From Arachis hypogaea (lineage: Eukaryota > Streptophyta > Magnoliopsida > Fabales > Fabaceae): DNA of 64,000 nucleotides. Numbering within the stretch: position 1 is the stretch's first letter; each line of letters begins with the position of its first letter. Below, piece by piece: positions 11,365-22,339 of the stretch. A program made the translations under genes and the position numbers. The notes beneath the pieces are model-generated. The model searched no databases. It was not told the DNA's origin and saw only the letters and a list, made by a program, of their open reading frames with translations. Where the stretch lies: contig NC_092038.1 of the NCBI RefSeq assembly GCF_003086295.3, positions 131,987,132-132,051,131 on the forward strand. Reading direction: 5' to 3'.

Positions 11365-12545
11365 CTAATTGCTAACCAACAAACAGTCAAATAGAAATTG
11401 AGCAGAGGAACGAAGTTCACAGAAAATGCACAGTTCACAAAGAGCAAGTTCACAGGAATTGAAATCAGGAAATGCACAGTTCAGTTCATAAAATAGAGCA
11501 GAAAATAGACAGAGGACCAAACACAAATTGACCAACAAATAAAAATTGTGCAACAAAGAGGAATTAAGCTGCAAAATAGAGTAGAAAATGCACAGTTCAG
11601 TTCACAAAATAGAGCAGAAAATGCACAGTTCAGTTCAGTTCACAGAAAATGCACAGTTCAGTTCAGTTCACATAAAATGCACAGTTCACAAAGAGCAAGT
11701 TCACAGGAATTGAAATCAAAAATTGAAATCAGAAAATGCACAGAGCAAGTTCACCGAACACAAATTGAGTAGGAAATGCACAGTTCAGTTCACAAAATAG
11801 AGCAGAAAATAGAGCAGAGGACCAAACACAAATTGACCAACAAATAGAAATTGTGCAACAAAGAGGAATTAAGCTACAAAATAGAGCAGAAAATGCACAG
11901 TTCAGTTCACAAAATAGAGCAGAAAATGCTCAATTCACAGAAAATGCACAGTTCACAAAGAGCAAGTTCACACTTCTTGAAATCAGAAATTGAAATCAGA
12001 AAATGCACAGAGCAAGTTCACCGAACACAAATTGAGCAGGAAATGCACAGTTCAGTTCACAGAATAGAGCAGAAAATAGAGCAGAGAACCAAACACAAAT
12101 TGACCAACAAATAGAAATTGTGCAACAAAGAGGAATTAAGCTGCAAAATAGAGCAGAAAATGCACAGTTCAGTTCACAAAATAGAGCAGAAAATGCACAG
12201 TTAAGTTCAGTTCACAGAAAATGCACAGTTCACAAAGAGCAAGTTCACACTTCTTGAAATCAGAAATTGAAATCAGAAAATACACAGAGCAAGTTCACCG
12301 AACACAAATTGAGCAGGAAATGCACAGTTCAGTTCACAAAATAGAGCAGAAAATGCTCAGTTCACAGAAAATGCACAGTTCACAAAGAGCAAGTTCACAG
12401 GAATTGAAATCGGAAATTGAAATCAGAAAATCAAGCCGAGCTCTAAGTTCAGTTCACAGTGAGGACAAAGAGAAAGAGAACATGAGCAGAGGTCTAAGTT
12501 CAGTTCAGTTTACAGAGGACGAGGCGAAGGACAAAGAGAAATGAG
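11365..12545. repeat. internal tandem and complex repeat block of the hAT element
   Basis: About 1.2 kb built from reshuffled short units: aaaatgcacagttcagttcac, aaaatagagcagaaaatg and agagcaagttcac. A larger period is visible: accaacaaat followed by aaattgtgcaacaaagagg recurs near 11531, 11836 and 12103, so repeats are about 305 and 267 bp. Open frames across it are a by-product of the repeat composition, not genes. It sits between the transposase start and the terminal GC-rich region, where the relative at 31665-33893 has a spliced 5' UTR intron. Confidence 0.85.
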
Positions 12546-13261
12546 CAGAGGACGAGTCACTCACCTGGGGTCGATGGCGGGCTACCGGTGTTAACTGTTG
12601 AGGACCGCCGATGAGAGGCTGCTGCGTGCTGGTGTTCTCCACTTGAGAAGATGAAGACGATCGAAATTGAGGGCTACTGGGCAGGAACCATGCGACGATG
12701 GAGATTGGAGGGTTGCTGGAGCTGAGGATGGCGACACCACGGGGGCGAGGGATGGCGACAGGGCTTCAGGCAGCGCCGCTAGGGTTTTTCTTCTCCATTG
12801 GAGATGAATCAGATGATGATTGATGAATGAATGGGGTCGGGGCTCGGGGGAAGAAAGGGGGGTGGGGTCGGGTGCTCCACGGGCGGGTCGGGTCGGGTTT
12901 GTTTTTTTATTTTTTTTGAAAACGTAAAACGGCGTCGTATAGTAAAATATGCGTAACCGGCCGGTCACCGGTTCGGTCCAACCGGCCGGTTTTTGACCGG
13001 TTCGCCGGTTCTTGATCGGTTCTTCTCTCTGCGGTTTTCAGATAAGGACCGGACCGCTTGCATCGCCGGTTCGCGGCTAAACCGGTCGAACCGGCCGATC
13101 CGGTCCGGTTTTCAGAACATTAGTTATGAGTTAGCAAGTTTAGGGGTATTTGATTTTATTTTTTTTACTTTTATATGCTAGAAGTATGAATTAGAAATTA
13201 ATAATAAAATTGTGCATGGTATGGTTATTACGGATTGAATGAGATTGTAATAATGATTTGC

Positions 13262-13400
13262 ACTGGTGCGTTCCTTTTAACGGTTCAACTCCGATGAACC
13301 AGACCGGACAGGACCGGTCCGGTTTAAAGGTTTACCGGTTGAACCAGCCTGACCGGTCCGATTCGTTTGGTATCCCGGTCGAACCGGGAAATGCGGATTG
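13262..13400. repeat. ccggt-rich fragment, hAT-terminus-like
   Basis: Rich in accggtccggtt and ggttgaacc words like the subterminal region of the neighbouring hAT but separate from it by 140 bp. It lies in the remaining part of the MURA intron. It may be a relic of an earlier related insertion; no ends or target duplication seen. Confidence 0.4.
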
Positions 13401-15967
13401 CTTTTTAAATATGCTGATGTTCTTAGTTATTTGTATGGAGTGACATCATAACATGTTGTTAGGTTCCGAGTTATAGCATGCTGGATTAAGTGAAATTTGA
13501 TTAACCTTTATAATTGCTTTTTAAATATGTACGTGTTAATGAAATTTTTGCTATTTCTGTTGTCCCAGCAGAAATTCCTATTGTGGAAGACGGTGAATTT
13601 GGCGTAGGTATGGAGTTCAGTTCAAGAGAAGCTGTTATTAAGGCGGTAAAAGACTATAGCATACGACGAAGCGTAGACTACCGGGTGTTTGAGTCTGAGC
13701 CGTTGACATTTTATGCAAAGTGTACACAATATGGGTTAGGGTGTGATTGGCTTATTAGGGTTAGCTTGATCAGCAGGAGGTACTGTTGGGTTATAAGGAG
13801 GTATAATGGTAGTCACACATGTACTAGAGCCACCATTTCACAGGATCATTCGAAGCTGGATTCTATCACAATTGCAGAAGCAATTAAGCCACTGGTTGAG
13901 GCGGACCCAGCATTGAAGGTAAAATCGGTTATAGCTGAAGTCCAATCGAAGTTCAACTACACCGTCAGTTACCGAAAAGCATGGTTGGCTAAGCAAAAAG
14001 CAGTTGAAAAAATATTTGGTGGTTGGGAGGCATCTTATGAAGCGTTGCCAATATGGTTTGAGGCCATGTGTCACAAGGAGCCATCAGCTGTTGTTCATTT
14101 TGAGACTATGCCTGCATATCAAGGCGATGAGTTGGTGGGTGATATTCGGGTAATGCATCGTGTATTTTGGAGTTATTATCCTTGTATTAGGGCATTCAGA
14201 CATTGTAAGCCAATTGTACAGGTGGATGGGACGCACTTATACGGAAAGTATAAGGGTTGTTTGCTTGTGGCAGTTTCACAAGATGGCAACAACAATATCG
14301 TCCCAATTGCATTTGCTATTGTGGAGGGAGAGACCTCTGATGCATGGCATTTTTTCCTTAGTAACCTTCGTCAACATGTTGTAACTCGTGACGGTGTGGG
14401 ACTAATATCCGACAGGCACGAATCCATAAATGCGGCTGTGGAACGCAGTAACGGAGCGTGGTCACCTCCAAGAGCTTTTCATATGTTTTGCATCAGGCAT
14501 ATAGAGTCAAACTTCTTGAGAAAGTTCAAGGCACCGTACCTCCAAAAATTGGTCGTGAACATCGGTAACCATTTATCATATTTAAGCAATTTATTTTTAT
14601 ATCTTCCTTACATAAATCTACTGACCTACATTCATTTGCTTTGCATATGTTGTGATGTACCAGGATATTCTAGGACGGTGCGGGAGTATGAGGTGCGTTA
14701 CGAGCGGTTACGGGAACGTGGTGAGGCGTACACAAACTGGTTAAACCGAATTCCTCGCGAGCAGTACGCATTGGCCTTTGATGGTGGGTATCGATGGGGG
14801 CACATGACAACGAATCTTGTGGAGTGCATTAATTCAGTTTTGAAGGGTGCACGCAATCTCCCCATAACTGCTCTTGTGAAGGCAACATTCTATAGGCTAA
14901 ATGAGTTATTCACCCGAAAAAGAGCGGAGGCGGAAGCAAGGATCAATGCTGGGCATGTGTTCTCTGAAATCGTGACCTCCAAGTTGCATGCAAACCAACT
15001 TGCATCAGGAAATATTCAGGTTAGTTGCTTTGACCACCAGAATGAGGTCTTTGAGGTTCGGGAGATGCCAAGTGGAATGGAGTTTGCAGTCGATCTATGT
15101 GGCCTACGATGTGACTGTGGTGAGTTCCAGGTGGACAGGATCCCCTGCAGACATGTATTCGCATGTTGTGCCAACCAGCGACTGGATTGACAAATGTATG
15201 TACATGATGTGTATAAGATGGACCAAGTGCGGCGGGTGTACCGAGCAAGGTTTAGGCCACTGGGTAATCCTGCTACATGGCCTGCTTACAACGGACCTAG
15301 GTTCATTCCGAATCCATACCTAAGACAGGTGACGAAGGGTCGCCCAAGGATGACGCATTTTCTGAATGAGATGGACACGCAGATGTTACGTCGTCCTAGG
15401 AGATGTACTTTATGTGGGGCTGAAGGACATAGTCGTAGCAGATGCCGTCAGACAGGTGCTACGAATACCAACAGAGGTACCCCCTAGGTTCATATGTTTA
15501 ACACGAGATTGTATAATATTACCTGAATGAGCAAATTTAATTAGCATTACCTGTTATATGTAACCTTATAATTTATCACAATCTATTATTATGACATATC
15601 TGTGGCATTATATAATATCATGGTTAATACATCAATACATCAAGCTCGTAATGAGCATATGTTTTGCATCAATACATCAAAATCATTATTTTATTGATCC
15701 ATCCTGATTACATAAATACATTAATATCATTAATACATCTATAAATCAATACATTAAAGAATAAACGTCATTAATACATTAGCAATATCAATACACGATA
15801 AGCACAATAAATATAGAATATAATCTGATCATTACTGCTATTTATTATTACATAATGTCCAACACAAAGATATTACTCTGAACATTACAAAGTACACTAA
15901 AAACTACATTAAGTCATTACTACATAGTTTCCAACATATACCAATTATCCTACAAAAAACTAAACAA

Positions 15968-18900
15968 CTACTTTCTCATTCCCCATTTTACATCCTTCAC
16001 AAAGCTCTTGCATTTCTTGACCGCTTTTTTAAAGACAGAAGGAGTAAAACGATTAGCACTCCGACGTGGGGGATCGATCCTTAGATTGTAACCTTTGACG
16101 TTGTCATCCGAACTGTGTGCCTGACCTGTATACAATCAAGGAATAAACAACTAGATGCAGCATATTACATATTCATAAGCAACATAATTACAACAAATCA
16201 AGAACAAAAATCCAAATACAGAGGCCAATTATGCAAACAAGATACATTCAAATATAGAATAAATAAAGTAAAATATTAAACATAATACCATCGTTACGAG
16301 ATTCTTCATCCTCATCAAACTCTTCAATATCATCCTCCTCATCATCGCCTTCGTCATCTGGGTCGTCAACTAGATAGGCATCGCTTTCTCGTTCGAGTGT
16401 GTTAGTGTCTTCCTCAATAAGTCCCATGTTAAGACGGCTAGGATTTTGACTATTAATGACACCGCGACCACCCTCACTCCTACTAGAGTCGACAGATACG
16501 AACCCTCCAGAAGCAACGGATGAGGTATGGCCTGGATACCTCGCATCCAGTGAATACCTGCCTGGCATGATCTCAGGCTGATGGCCATATTGTGACTGTG
16601 CTGCATCTGCAGCCATGAAACCAAGCAACTGGCTAAAAGAAGGTCCTTCACCTGTTTCAAACTGTGACATACCCCAATATTGTTGCTGCATTGGAAATGA
16701 TGAGGTGAACTGTGTCTGAGGTAGATACTGGGTTGTGGGCTGAGGTTGTTCTTCTTGAGTCGGATTTGGAGGTGATATTTGTGGCTCTTGATCTTCATTG
16801 TCCTCATCCATATCCTGACTACCCTCCTCAGTATCCTGGTTACCCCCATCCATATCATCATTACCCGCATCCATGTCCTGGTTACCTTCATCATTATCTT
16901 CACCCACAAGATTCAACAAGGCTAAGCGGTTTCCATAATTTGTACGGTACCAGTTCATGTAAGTATCCAAATGATGCTCTGAAGGCATGGGAAGCTCAGA
17001 AAGAACGTAGTGATACCTGTTTGTCCAATGCATCACCCATTTTGAATGACTCGGTGCCTTGGCCCAGTTAAGATTCTTAGGACCAGTCAGAACCTCTCCA
17101 TGGGCCTTCTCCAAATTCTGCTCAGCATTAGGTACTCCCTGAATGAAACCAAACTGTCGCCTGACCCTATCGGTCGCATGCCACTCGATACATTCAAATG
17201 ACACTAATGGAACTGTAGCGCTCCAAACAACCGCTTGCAAGTAGACCTCAGCAGGAATTATGTTTGGATCCACACGATCCACAGCATAAGCAACCCAGAC
17301 AAACTGAAAAATTAAGGAATACTCATCATAACAACCCACAATGCAAGTAAATTCTAAAAATGCATGATGCTTTCTAAGAAAACTTGTTAAACTAAAACAC
17401 ACCTGTCCTTCCTGAAGTTCATCGAAGGCCTTCCTAAAGTGATCTAGCTTCAAATATCTAAATCGTCGGTCACCACGCTCCCAGTTACGCCACCTAAAAT
17501 GATGTTCTCAATTAGCTCAACTGAAGCTTAAATATCAAGAAATGGGTACATTGTAACATAATATTACCTGTTTGCTAGTGGAAAACTGCGTGGTTCTCTA
17601 GGAACCGGCGATAGATAAGGTAGTCGGATCCAAGCCCATACGAGCAGAAGTGTTAGTGGACCATCTATTTCCTTACAGTTATAACGAGATGCCCTGCATA
17701 ACGCCCTGTAGAGGTGTGCTAGGCATGCCGAGCCCCAACTATACTGTCCAATATTGACAAAATCACGTAGCAAGGGTAGAAATTTCCAATGAACACCTGC
17801 CCCAGACTTATCCCCAAACAGGATCGTTCCAATCAGCAACATAATGTGGCACCTAACATACCTCTGTATATTTATTTCATCAGTCAATTGTAAATTCTCT
17901 TTTAGATTCCTCAGCCACGTCAGTTTTATGCAGCTAGATCTACACTCCTCCTTTCGCGGTGCAACCCCTAACTGAAGCAAACACTCCGCCTCCAAAGCTT
18001 CAAAACTACTCATTGTCATCCCTGTCACTGGAAGACCATCTGTGGGAAGACCAAGAATTAAAGCTACATCTTCAAGTGTCACAGCACATTCACCAATGGG
18101 AAGGTGAAACGTATGTGTGTCTGGATGCCAACGTTCGATTAGAGCATTTACCAATGCTTTCTGACACTGCACTATTCCAATCTGAGACACATGATAGAAC
18201 CCGGTAATTCGCAAATGATCCTCCACCCTATCGTTGTACCGATCTGGAGGAACTGGATGGTTACATGTCAACATTCTTGATTTCTACAAAAAAAAAACAT
18301 AACAACTTACTAGTCAGATAATTAACAATTACTAACTTACCATCATCAATCAATTTACTGAATCCTTATATAACTAATTCTTCTAATTTCTAAAATAATT
18401 TAATTAATCCTAAAAATTATTCGTAACTGCAAATGAAACCCATTACAACCACATATATTCCTAATCAATATTTTCAACAATATTACATCATTTATAATAA
18501 AGTCGAATGTTAATTACTCTTTTGCTAAATATTTTTTTCCTCCATAATAAAAATTATTAACAATCAGTATATGCCATCAATTATATTCTAACAACAGTAA
18601 TAATTAACTTGCTAATAATAATTACTAAAATTAATAATTTATAAATATTCTCATAAAGTAAAATCAAACATGCTTTAATTAAAAAGGATCTAACTAATCA
18701 TTCAGCATTAACACTTTTTCACAAGAACAATAACGTTAACATTTAACTACTGCCATAATAGAACAATTATACCTAATTTTTTATAAATTAATTTAAATAA
18801 GATTGTATTACACTTAATTATAATTATAATAAAAATTAATATAAAATTCAAAATACAAAAACATTAAACTCCTAATGACTTACTAATAACTACGGTCTCT

Positions 18901-19258
18901 CCCTCTCTGCAACACTCCAAAACACAAAACCTATCAACAATAATAATAAAAAATTGCCTAACAGTGATATATAAATATAATTAATAATCTGTAAATAAAT
19001 TTTAAAAAAATCTAGCAAATAATTATACATTATTCATAATCATTTTATTTATATTTCACAACTACTTAGACTCTAACACTAACAACAATCATGATAATTA
19101 ATTTTTAAATTTTAATAATTATTCACATAAAAAATTTAATACGTTTTAGCAAAATTTTAAAAAATTTAAAAAATACTTACATAATCAGGATCACTGAGAT
19201 AATGAATAATGTGAAGCTCAGATCGATTAACATCTTTAATTTTATATTTTTTTGACAT
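15968..19258 (-). CDS. plant mobile domain (PMD / aminotransferase-like) protein, 5 exons, intact
   Basis: Exons on the minus strand are 19181-19258, 17568-18283, 17403-17493, 16289-17303 and 15968-16125. All borders are GT-AG, phases agree, and 685 codons precede TAG at 15968-15970. The 895-bp first intron ends in a good polypyrimidine tract. The N-terminal two-thirds is a typical PMD: VEDHLRITGFYHVSQIG, ALIERWHPDTHTFHLPIGEC, VTLEDVALILGLPTDGLPVTG, CHIMLLIGTILFGDKSG. The C-terminal third is low complexity: repeated NQDMD/GNDDMDGG acid units, a Q/P-rich stretch, an acidic DDPDDEGDDEEDD tract, then a basic tail ending VKDVKWGMRK. PMD proteins of MAIN/MAIL1 type act in transcriptional control and silencing; many copies ride on transposons. 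Convergent with the transposase gene, it is the likely second gene of this element. Its role is unknown. Confidence 0.88.
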
Positions 19259-19424
19259 TTTTCTTCTCCTCCACCATGCAAAACCAGTAGAGAGAAAGAA
19301 AGAAGAAACTGAGTTTGAGAGTGAAATGTGAGACAGTGGTGTATTCGGATGGTGAGAAAAAAGGATTTCTTCTTTTAACAATACACCGTATATGCATCAG
19401 GTGGGGAAGCGATGCGTGTCTCCT

Positions 19425-19585
19425 GTGGTGCGAACTCGTACCGTGCGATTGCCGAAACGTGAATCGGACGGTCCGCATGCTTTCACGAACTCGGAGGGTC
19501 CGAGTTGCTGAGTGACGTTACCCAAATGCATGGAACTCATACCATGCGTTTTGTGTTGATAACTCGGAGGGTCCGAGTTGCTTCA
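19425..19585. repeat. right subterminal repeats of the MULE
   Basis: Two perfect copies of aactcggagggtccgagttg (about 19489 and 19561), plus atcggacggtccgc near 19463 and gaactcgtaccgtgcg near 19431. They mirror the motifs at 7100-7400 and lie upstream of the PMD gene, so they may also be promoter elements. Confidence 0.75.
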
Positions 19586-19699
19586 ACACTGTCACCACAT
19601 TCTTGTTAAGCACTCCACACCCCCATATCGTATTCATACACCAGCGTTGGGGGCATATGTAAATTAAAAAGCGGAGATAAGAGAGGAGTATTTATTTCG

Positions 19700-22096
19700 G
19701 TAAATATTTTTTAAATTATTTATTTTGATAATTATTAAATTTATTTTATTTATTTAAATAAAAAATTCATAGGATATTATTACTGGCGCCAAATATATTT
19801 ATATGCCATATTTTTGTGTCGGTACGCATATTTTTCTCTTTACAATTATTTTTCAAAAAAGTAATTTTTATTTAATTATATATAAATTAATATTTAATAA
19901 TTAAAATACTATTAATTATCAATAATTCTTTTAATTATTTTAATTTATATCTTTTTTATATTAACACATAATTTAATGATTAAATGTCTATTTTTATGAA
20001 TAATTAAATCATTTTTACACAAATATATAAAATAAGTTTTCAATATATGTTTTTAATGATTAAATCGTGACCTAAATAGACATTAGTAATTATTATGATT
20101 TTGTTTTCTTATATTTCCGTTATTTTTGGAAAAAATCATGTATTAAATAATTAGATTTATTTTTTAAAAAAAATAATTATGTGATGTAATTTAAATATTA
20201 TCGTTATATTATCTTACAGCGTATAATATTATTGGCGTTAAGTATATTGATGTGACACATTCTAATATTAGTATGCATATATTTTTTTTAATTATTTTTA
20301 AAAAAGTATCTTCCATTTAATTATATAAAAATTAACATTTAGTGATTAAAATGTTGCTAGTTATCAATAATTTTTCTAATCATCCTAATTCATATCTTTT
20401 TTATATATACTAACACATGATTTAATGATTAAATGTCTATTCCTATGAATGATTAAATCATTTTCACACAAATATATAAAATAAGTTTTTAATATATACT
20501 TTTAGTGATTAAATCATGATTAAAATAGAAATTTTAGTAATTATCATAATTTTTCTTATATTTTTATTAATTAATAATTTTAATAATTCTAATATATAGA
20601 CGTTAGTTTTAGAAAATAATTATGTATTAAATAATTAAATTTGTTAATATTTAAATAAAAATAATAATTATGTGATGTAATTTAAATATAATAATATTAA
20701 TTAAAAAATATCAATTATCCATAATGAGATTAATATATTATTCTATTAAAAAAATCAATCACATGATATATATTAAAAATATAATGAATTAGAGATTTTA
20801 TTTATAAAAAGAATCATCAATTACCAAAATAACTAAGATATAATGAGATATAATATTAGATATAGAGAATTTAATAAGTAGAATTGAAAAAAAAAACTTA
20901 CTAAGATGTGACACATTTTAGTGCAAATATTTAAATCAATTATATCTATAGGTTTATTTAAAGAAATAATCAATCATAGTATATAATTAAAAAATCTTAA
21001 TATAAATAATTTACCTTTTTTAATTTTAAAATAAAGAAGGAACTAAAAATGTAAATAATATATAATAAAAATCAATAATAATATATACATTTGAAGAGGT
21101 AAAGTTTGGCAAAAAAACTTGAGAACATATAGTATTTTGATATGAATTTTTTAATCGATTCTTTCATAGTAATTAATTTAAAAGAAGAATCAATTGTCTG
21201 ATATATTTTGAAAATTATAATGTAATAAATTAAATATTTTATTTATAAAAAGAATTAATAAGAGAATATATTCTAAATATAGTTGGAATAAATTAATCAT
21301 CAGTATAGATATTTAAATATGTAAAATTAAGTAAAAATTTTGACGATGAAGTGTACTTTCGTGCGACTATTTAAATCATTTTTTCTCTATACATTTATTT
21401 AAAAGAAGAATCAATCATAAAATAAAATTAAAAAATTAAGATTTAATTAATTAGAGATTTAGATTATAAAAAAATCAATTAAGAGATGTATCCAACATAA
21501 AATAGGAATCAAATTATCGACATAAATATTTGAATAAAAAAAACAAGACTAATAAAACTTGGTGATATGATGTATTTTAATTCATATTTTCGAATTGGTT
21601 CTCTTATGACTTCCTTCTAGTTTTTATATATCTCTTTAAAGGAAGAATCAATTCTTATTTTTGGTATGTAAAAGAAAATTTTAATAACAGTAGAATTTAT
21701 TATTTTTGTCTAATATTTTTAGCCTTCAATTCAATTGTTTTGGTTTAATAATTTAATAATATATATTTTTAGTCTATATTTTTAAATATTATTGATTAAT
21801 TATTAGTTAAAAATAATAAATTCTGTTAATTTTTTTAACATTTTTTAGTATGTAATAGAAAAAAATAAAAATATAATAAATTAGATTTTATTTTATTTTT
21901 TATAAAAAATAATTAAAAAAATAATCAAAATATAATGTAAATCATATGGATAAGAGTTGGTGTGAAACACGATGACATGACACATTATGATGCGTGCTTA
22001 GTTTTTAAAACAGTTGATTTGAAAATAAATATTGATGGATGAATATAGATAAAGAAAAGAGAATTGATGGATGATAGCGTGAAGCAGTGTTACGAA
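19700..22096. repeat. AT-rich degenerate tandem repeats
   Basis: No gene. Two blocks are visible. (1) A ~440-bp direct duplication: 19780-20222 and 20223 to about 20660 share atttaatgattaaatgtctat, cacaaatatataaaataag and other long words. (2) From about 20690 to 22080, degenerate ~220-bp units: the phrase aaaactt...gatgtgacacatttta or its variants recurs near 20897, 21118, 21340 and 21558, each followed ~60-70 bp later by tttaaa(a/g)gaagaatcaat. A weaker unit starts near 21955. Confidence 0.65.
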
Positions 22097-22339
22097 TTTT
22101 TTTTTTTCTCTAAGATAAACAATATTCGTTTCATCATATAAAATGAGTATATTGTTGTGATCTGGTTCATATTTGGACACCAATTAATAAGAGAAGAATT
22201 TTTCAAAATGCCCTTATATGAAAACATAATAACCTAACGGAAAAAAGGGAAAGTCAATATAAAATTACTTGCTGAACTAAAAAAAGCTAATGAAATAAAT
22301 GAAAAAGTAGGAATTAGATTATATGTCTGAACTAAAGAA

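Larger units (their letters stand above)
8215..13122 (-). mobile_element. hAT transposon nested in the MURA intron
   Basis: Ends read CAAGGTTCAGAAAATCGGACC at the left and, on the opposite strand, TAATGTTCTGAAAACCGGACC at the right. They are followed inward by ccggtt-rich subterminal sequence. A perfect 8-bp target duplication, gttatgag, lies at 8207-8214 and 13123-13130, the normal size for hAT. The 4908-bp element holds one transposase gene on the minus strand, a ~1.2-kb internal repeat block and a GC-rich presumed leader region (12545-13100). Confidence 0.92.
7572..15487 (+). pseudogene. mudrA-like: MURA-type MULE transposase, disrupted
   Basis: Exon 1 (7572-8160) encodes the N-terminal MuDR region with an acidic tail. 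The first intron (8161-13571) holds a 4.9-kb hAT insertion. Exon 2 (13572-14564) and exon 3 (14664-15487) are split by a 99-bp intron. Exon 2 carries the DDE-type MULE domain: the first Asp in [14 protein letters not shown], a second in [10 protein letters not shown], and the [10 protein letters not shown] stretch. Exon 3 has a SWIM zinc finger ([20 protein letters not shown]) and a CCHC knuckle (CTLCGAEGHSRSRC). Two in-frame nonsense codons break it: TGA at 8103-8105, probably a former CGA, and TGA at 15188-15190, probably a former TGG, between the SWIM finger and the knuckle. Both fit C-to-T or G-to-A change at methylated cytosines. The reading frame otherwise survives. Confidence 0.9.
7076..19640. 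mobile_element. large Mutator-like element carrying MURA-type and PMD genes
   Basis: A MURA-type transposase gene (plus) and a plant-mobile-domain gene (minus) converge, their stop codons 481 bp apart. Both outer flanks carry clusters of short subterminal repeats with the core cggaccctccgag and its reverse complement (7100-7400 and 19425-19585). The two-gene convergent layout recalls maize MuDR. Exact termini and a 9-bp target duplication were not resolved. The motif gagataagag lies just outside both ends but in direct, not inverted, orientation. A hAT element is nested inside (8215-13122). Confidence 0.7.

Noticed and set aside
11548..12544. Plus-strand frames through the hAT repeat block
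   Set aside because: They consist of the repeated units only and are open because the repeats lack stops; they are antisense to the transposase and show no family.
11365..12545. CRISPR-like array
   Set aside because: Repeats are not evenly spaced and the spacers are themselves repeats; the genome is plant nuclear.
12591..12968. Minus-strand open frame of 125 codons, proline/serine-rich
   Set aside because: It lies in the GC-rich leader of the hAT element, upstream of the transposase start; composition reflects GC-rich DNA and no domain is visible. The equivalent frames at 31735-32400 in the relative differ.
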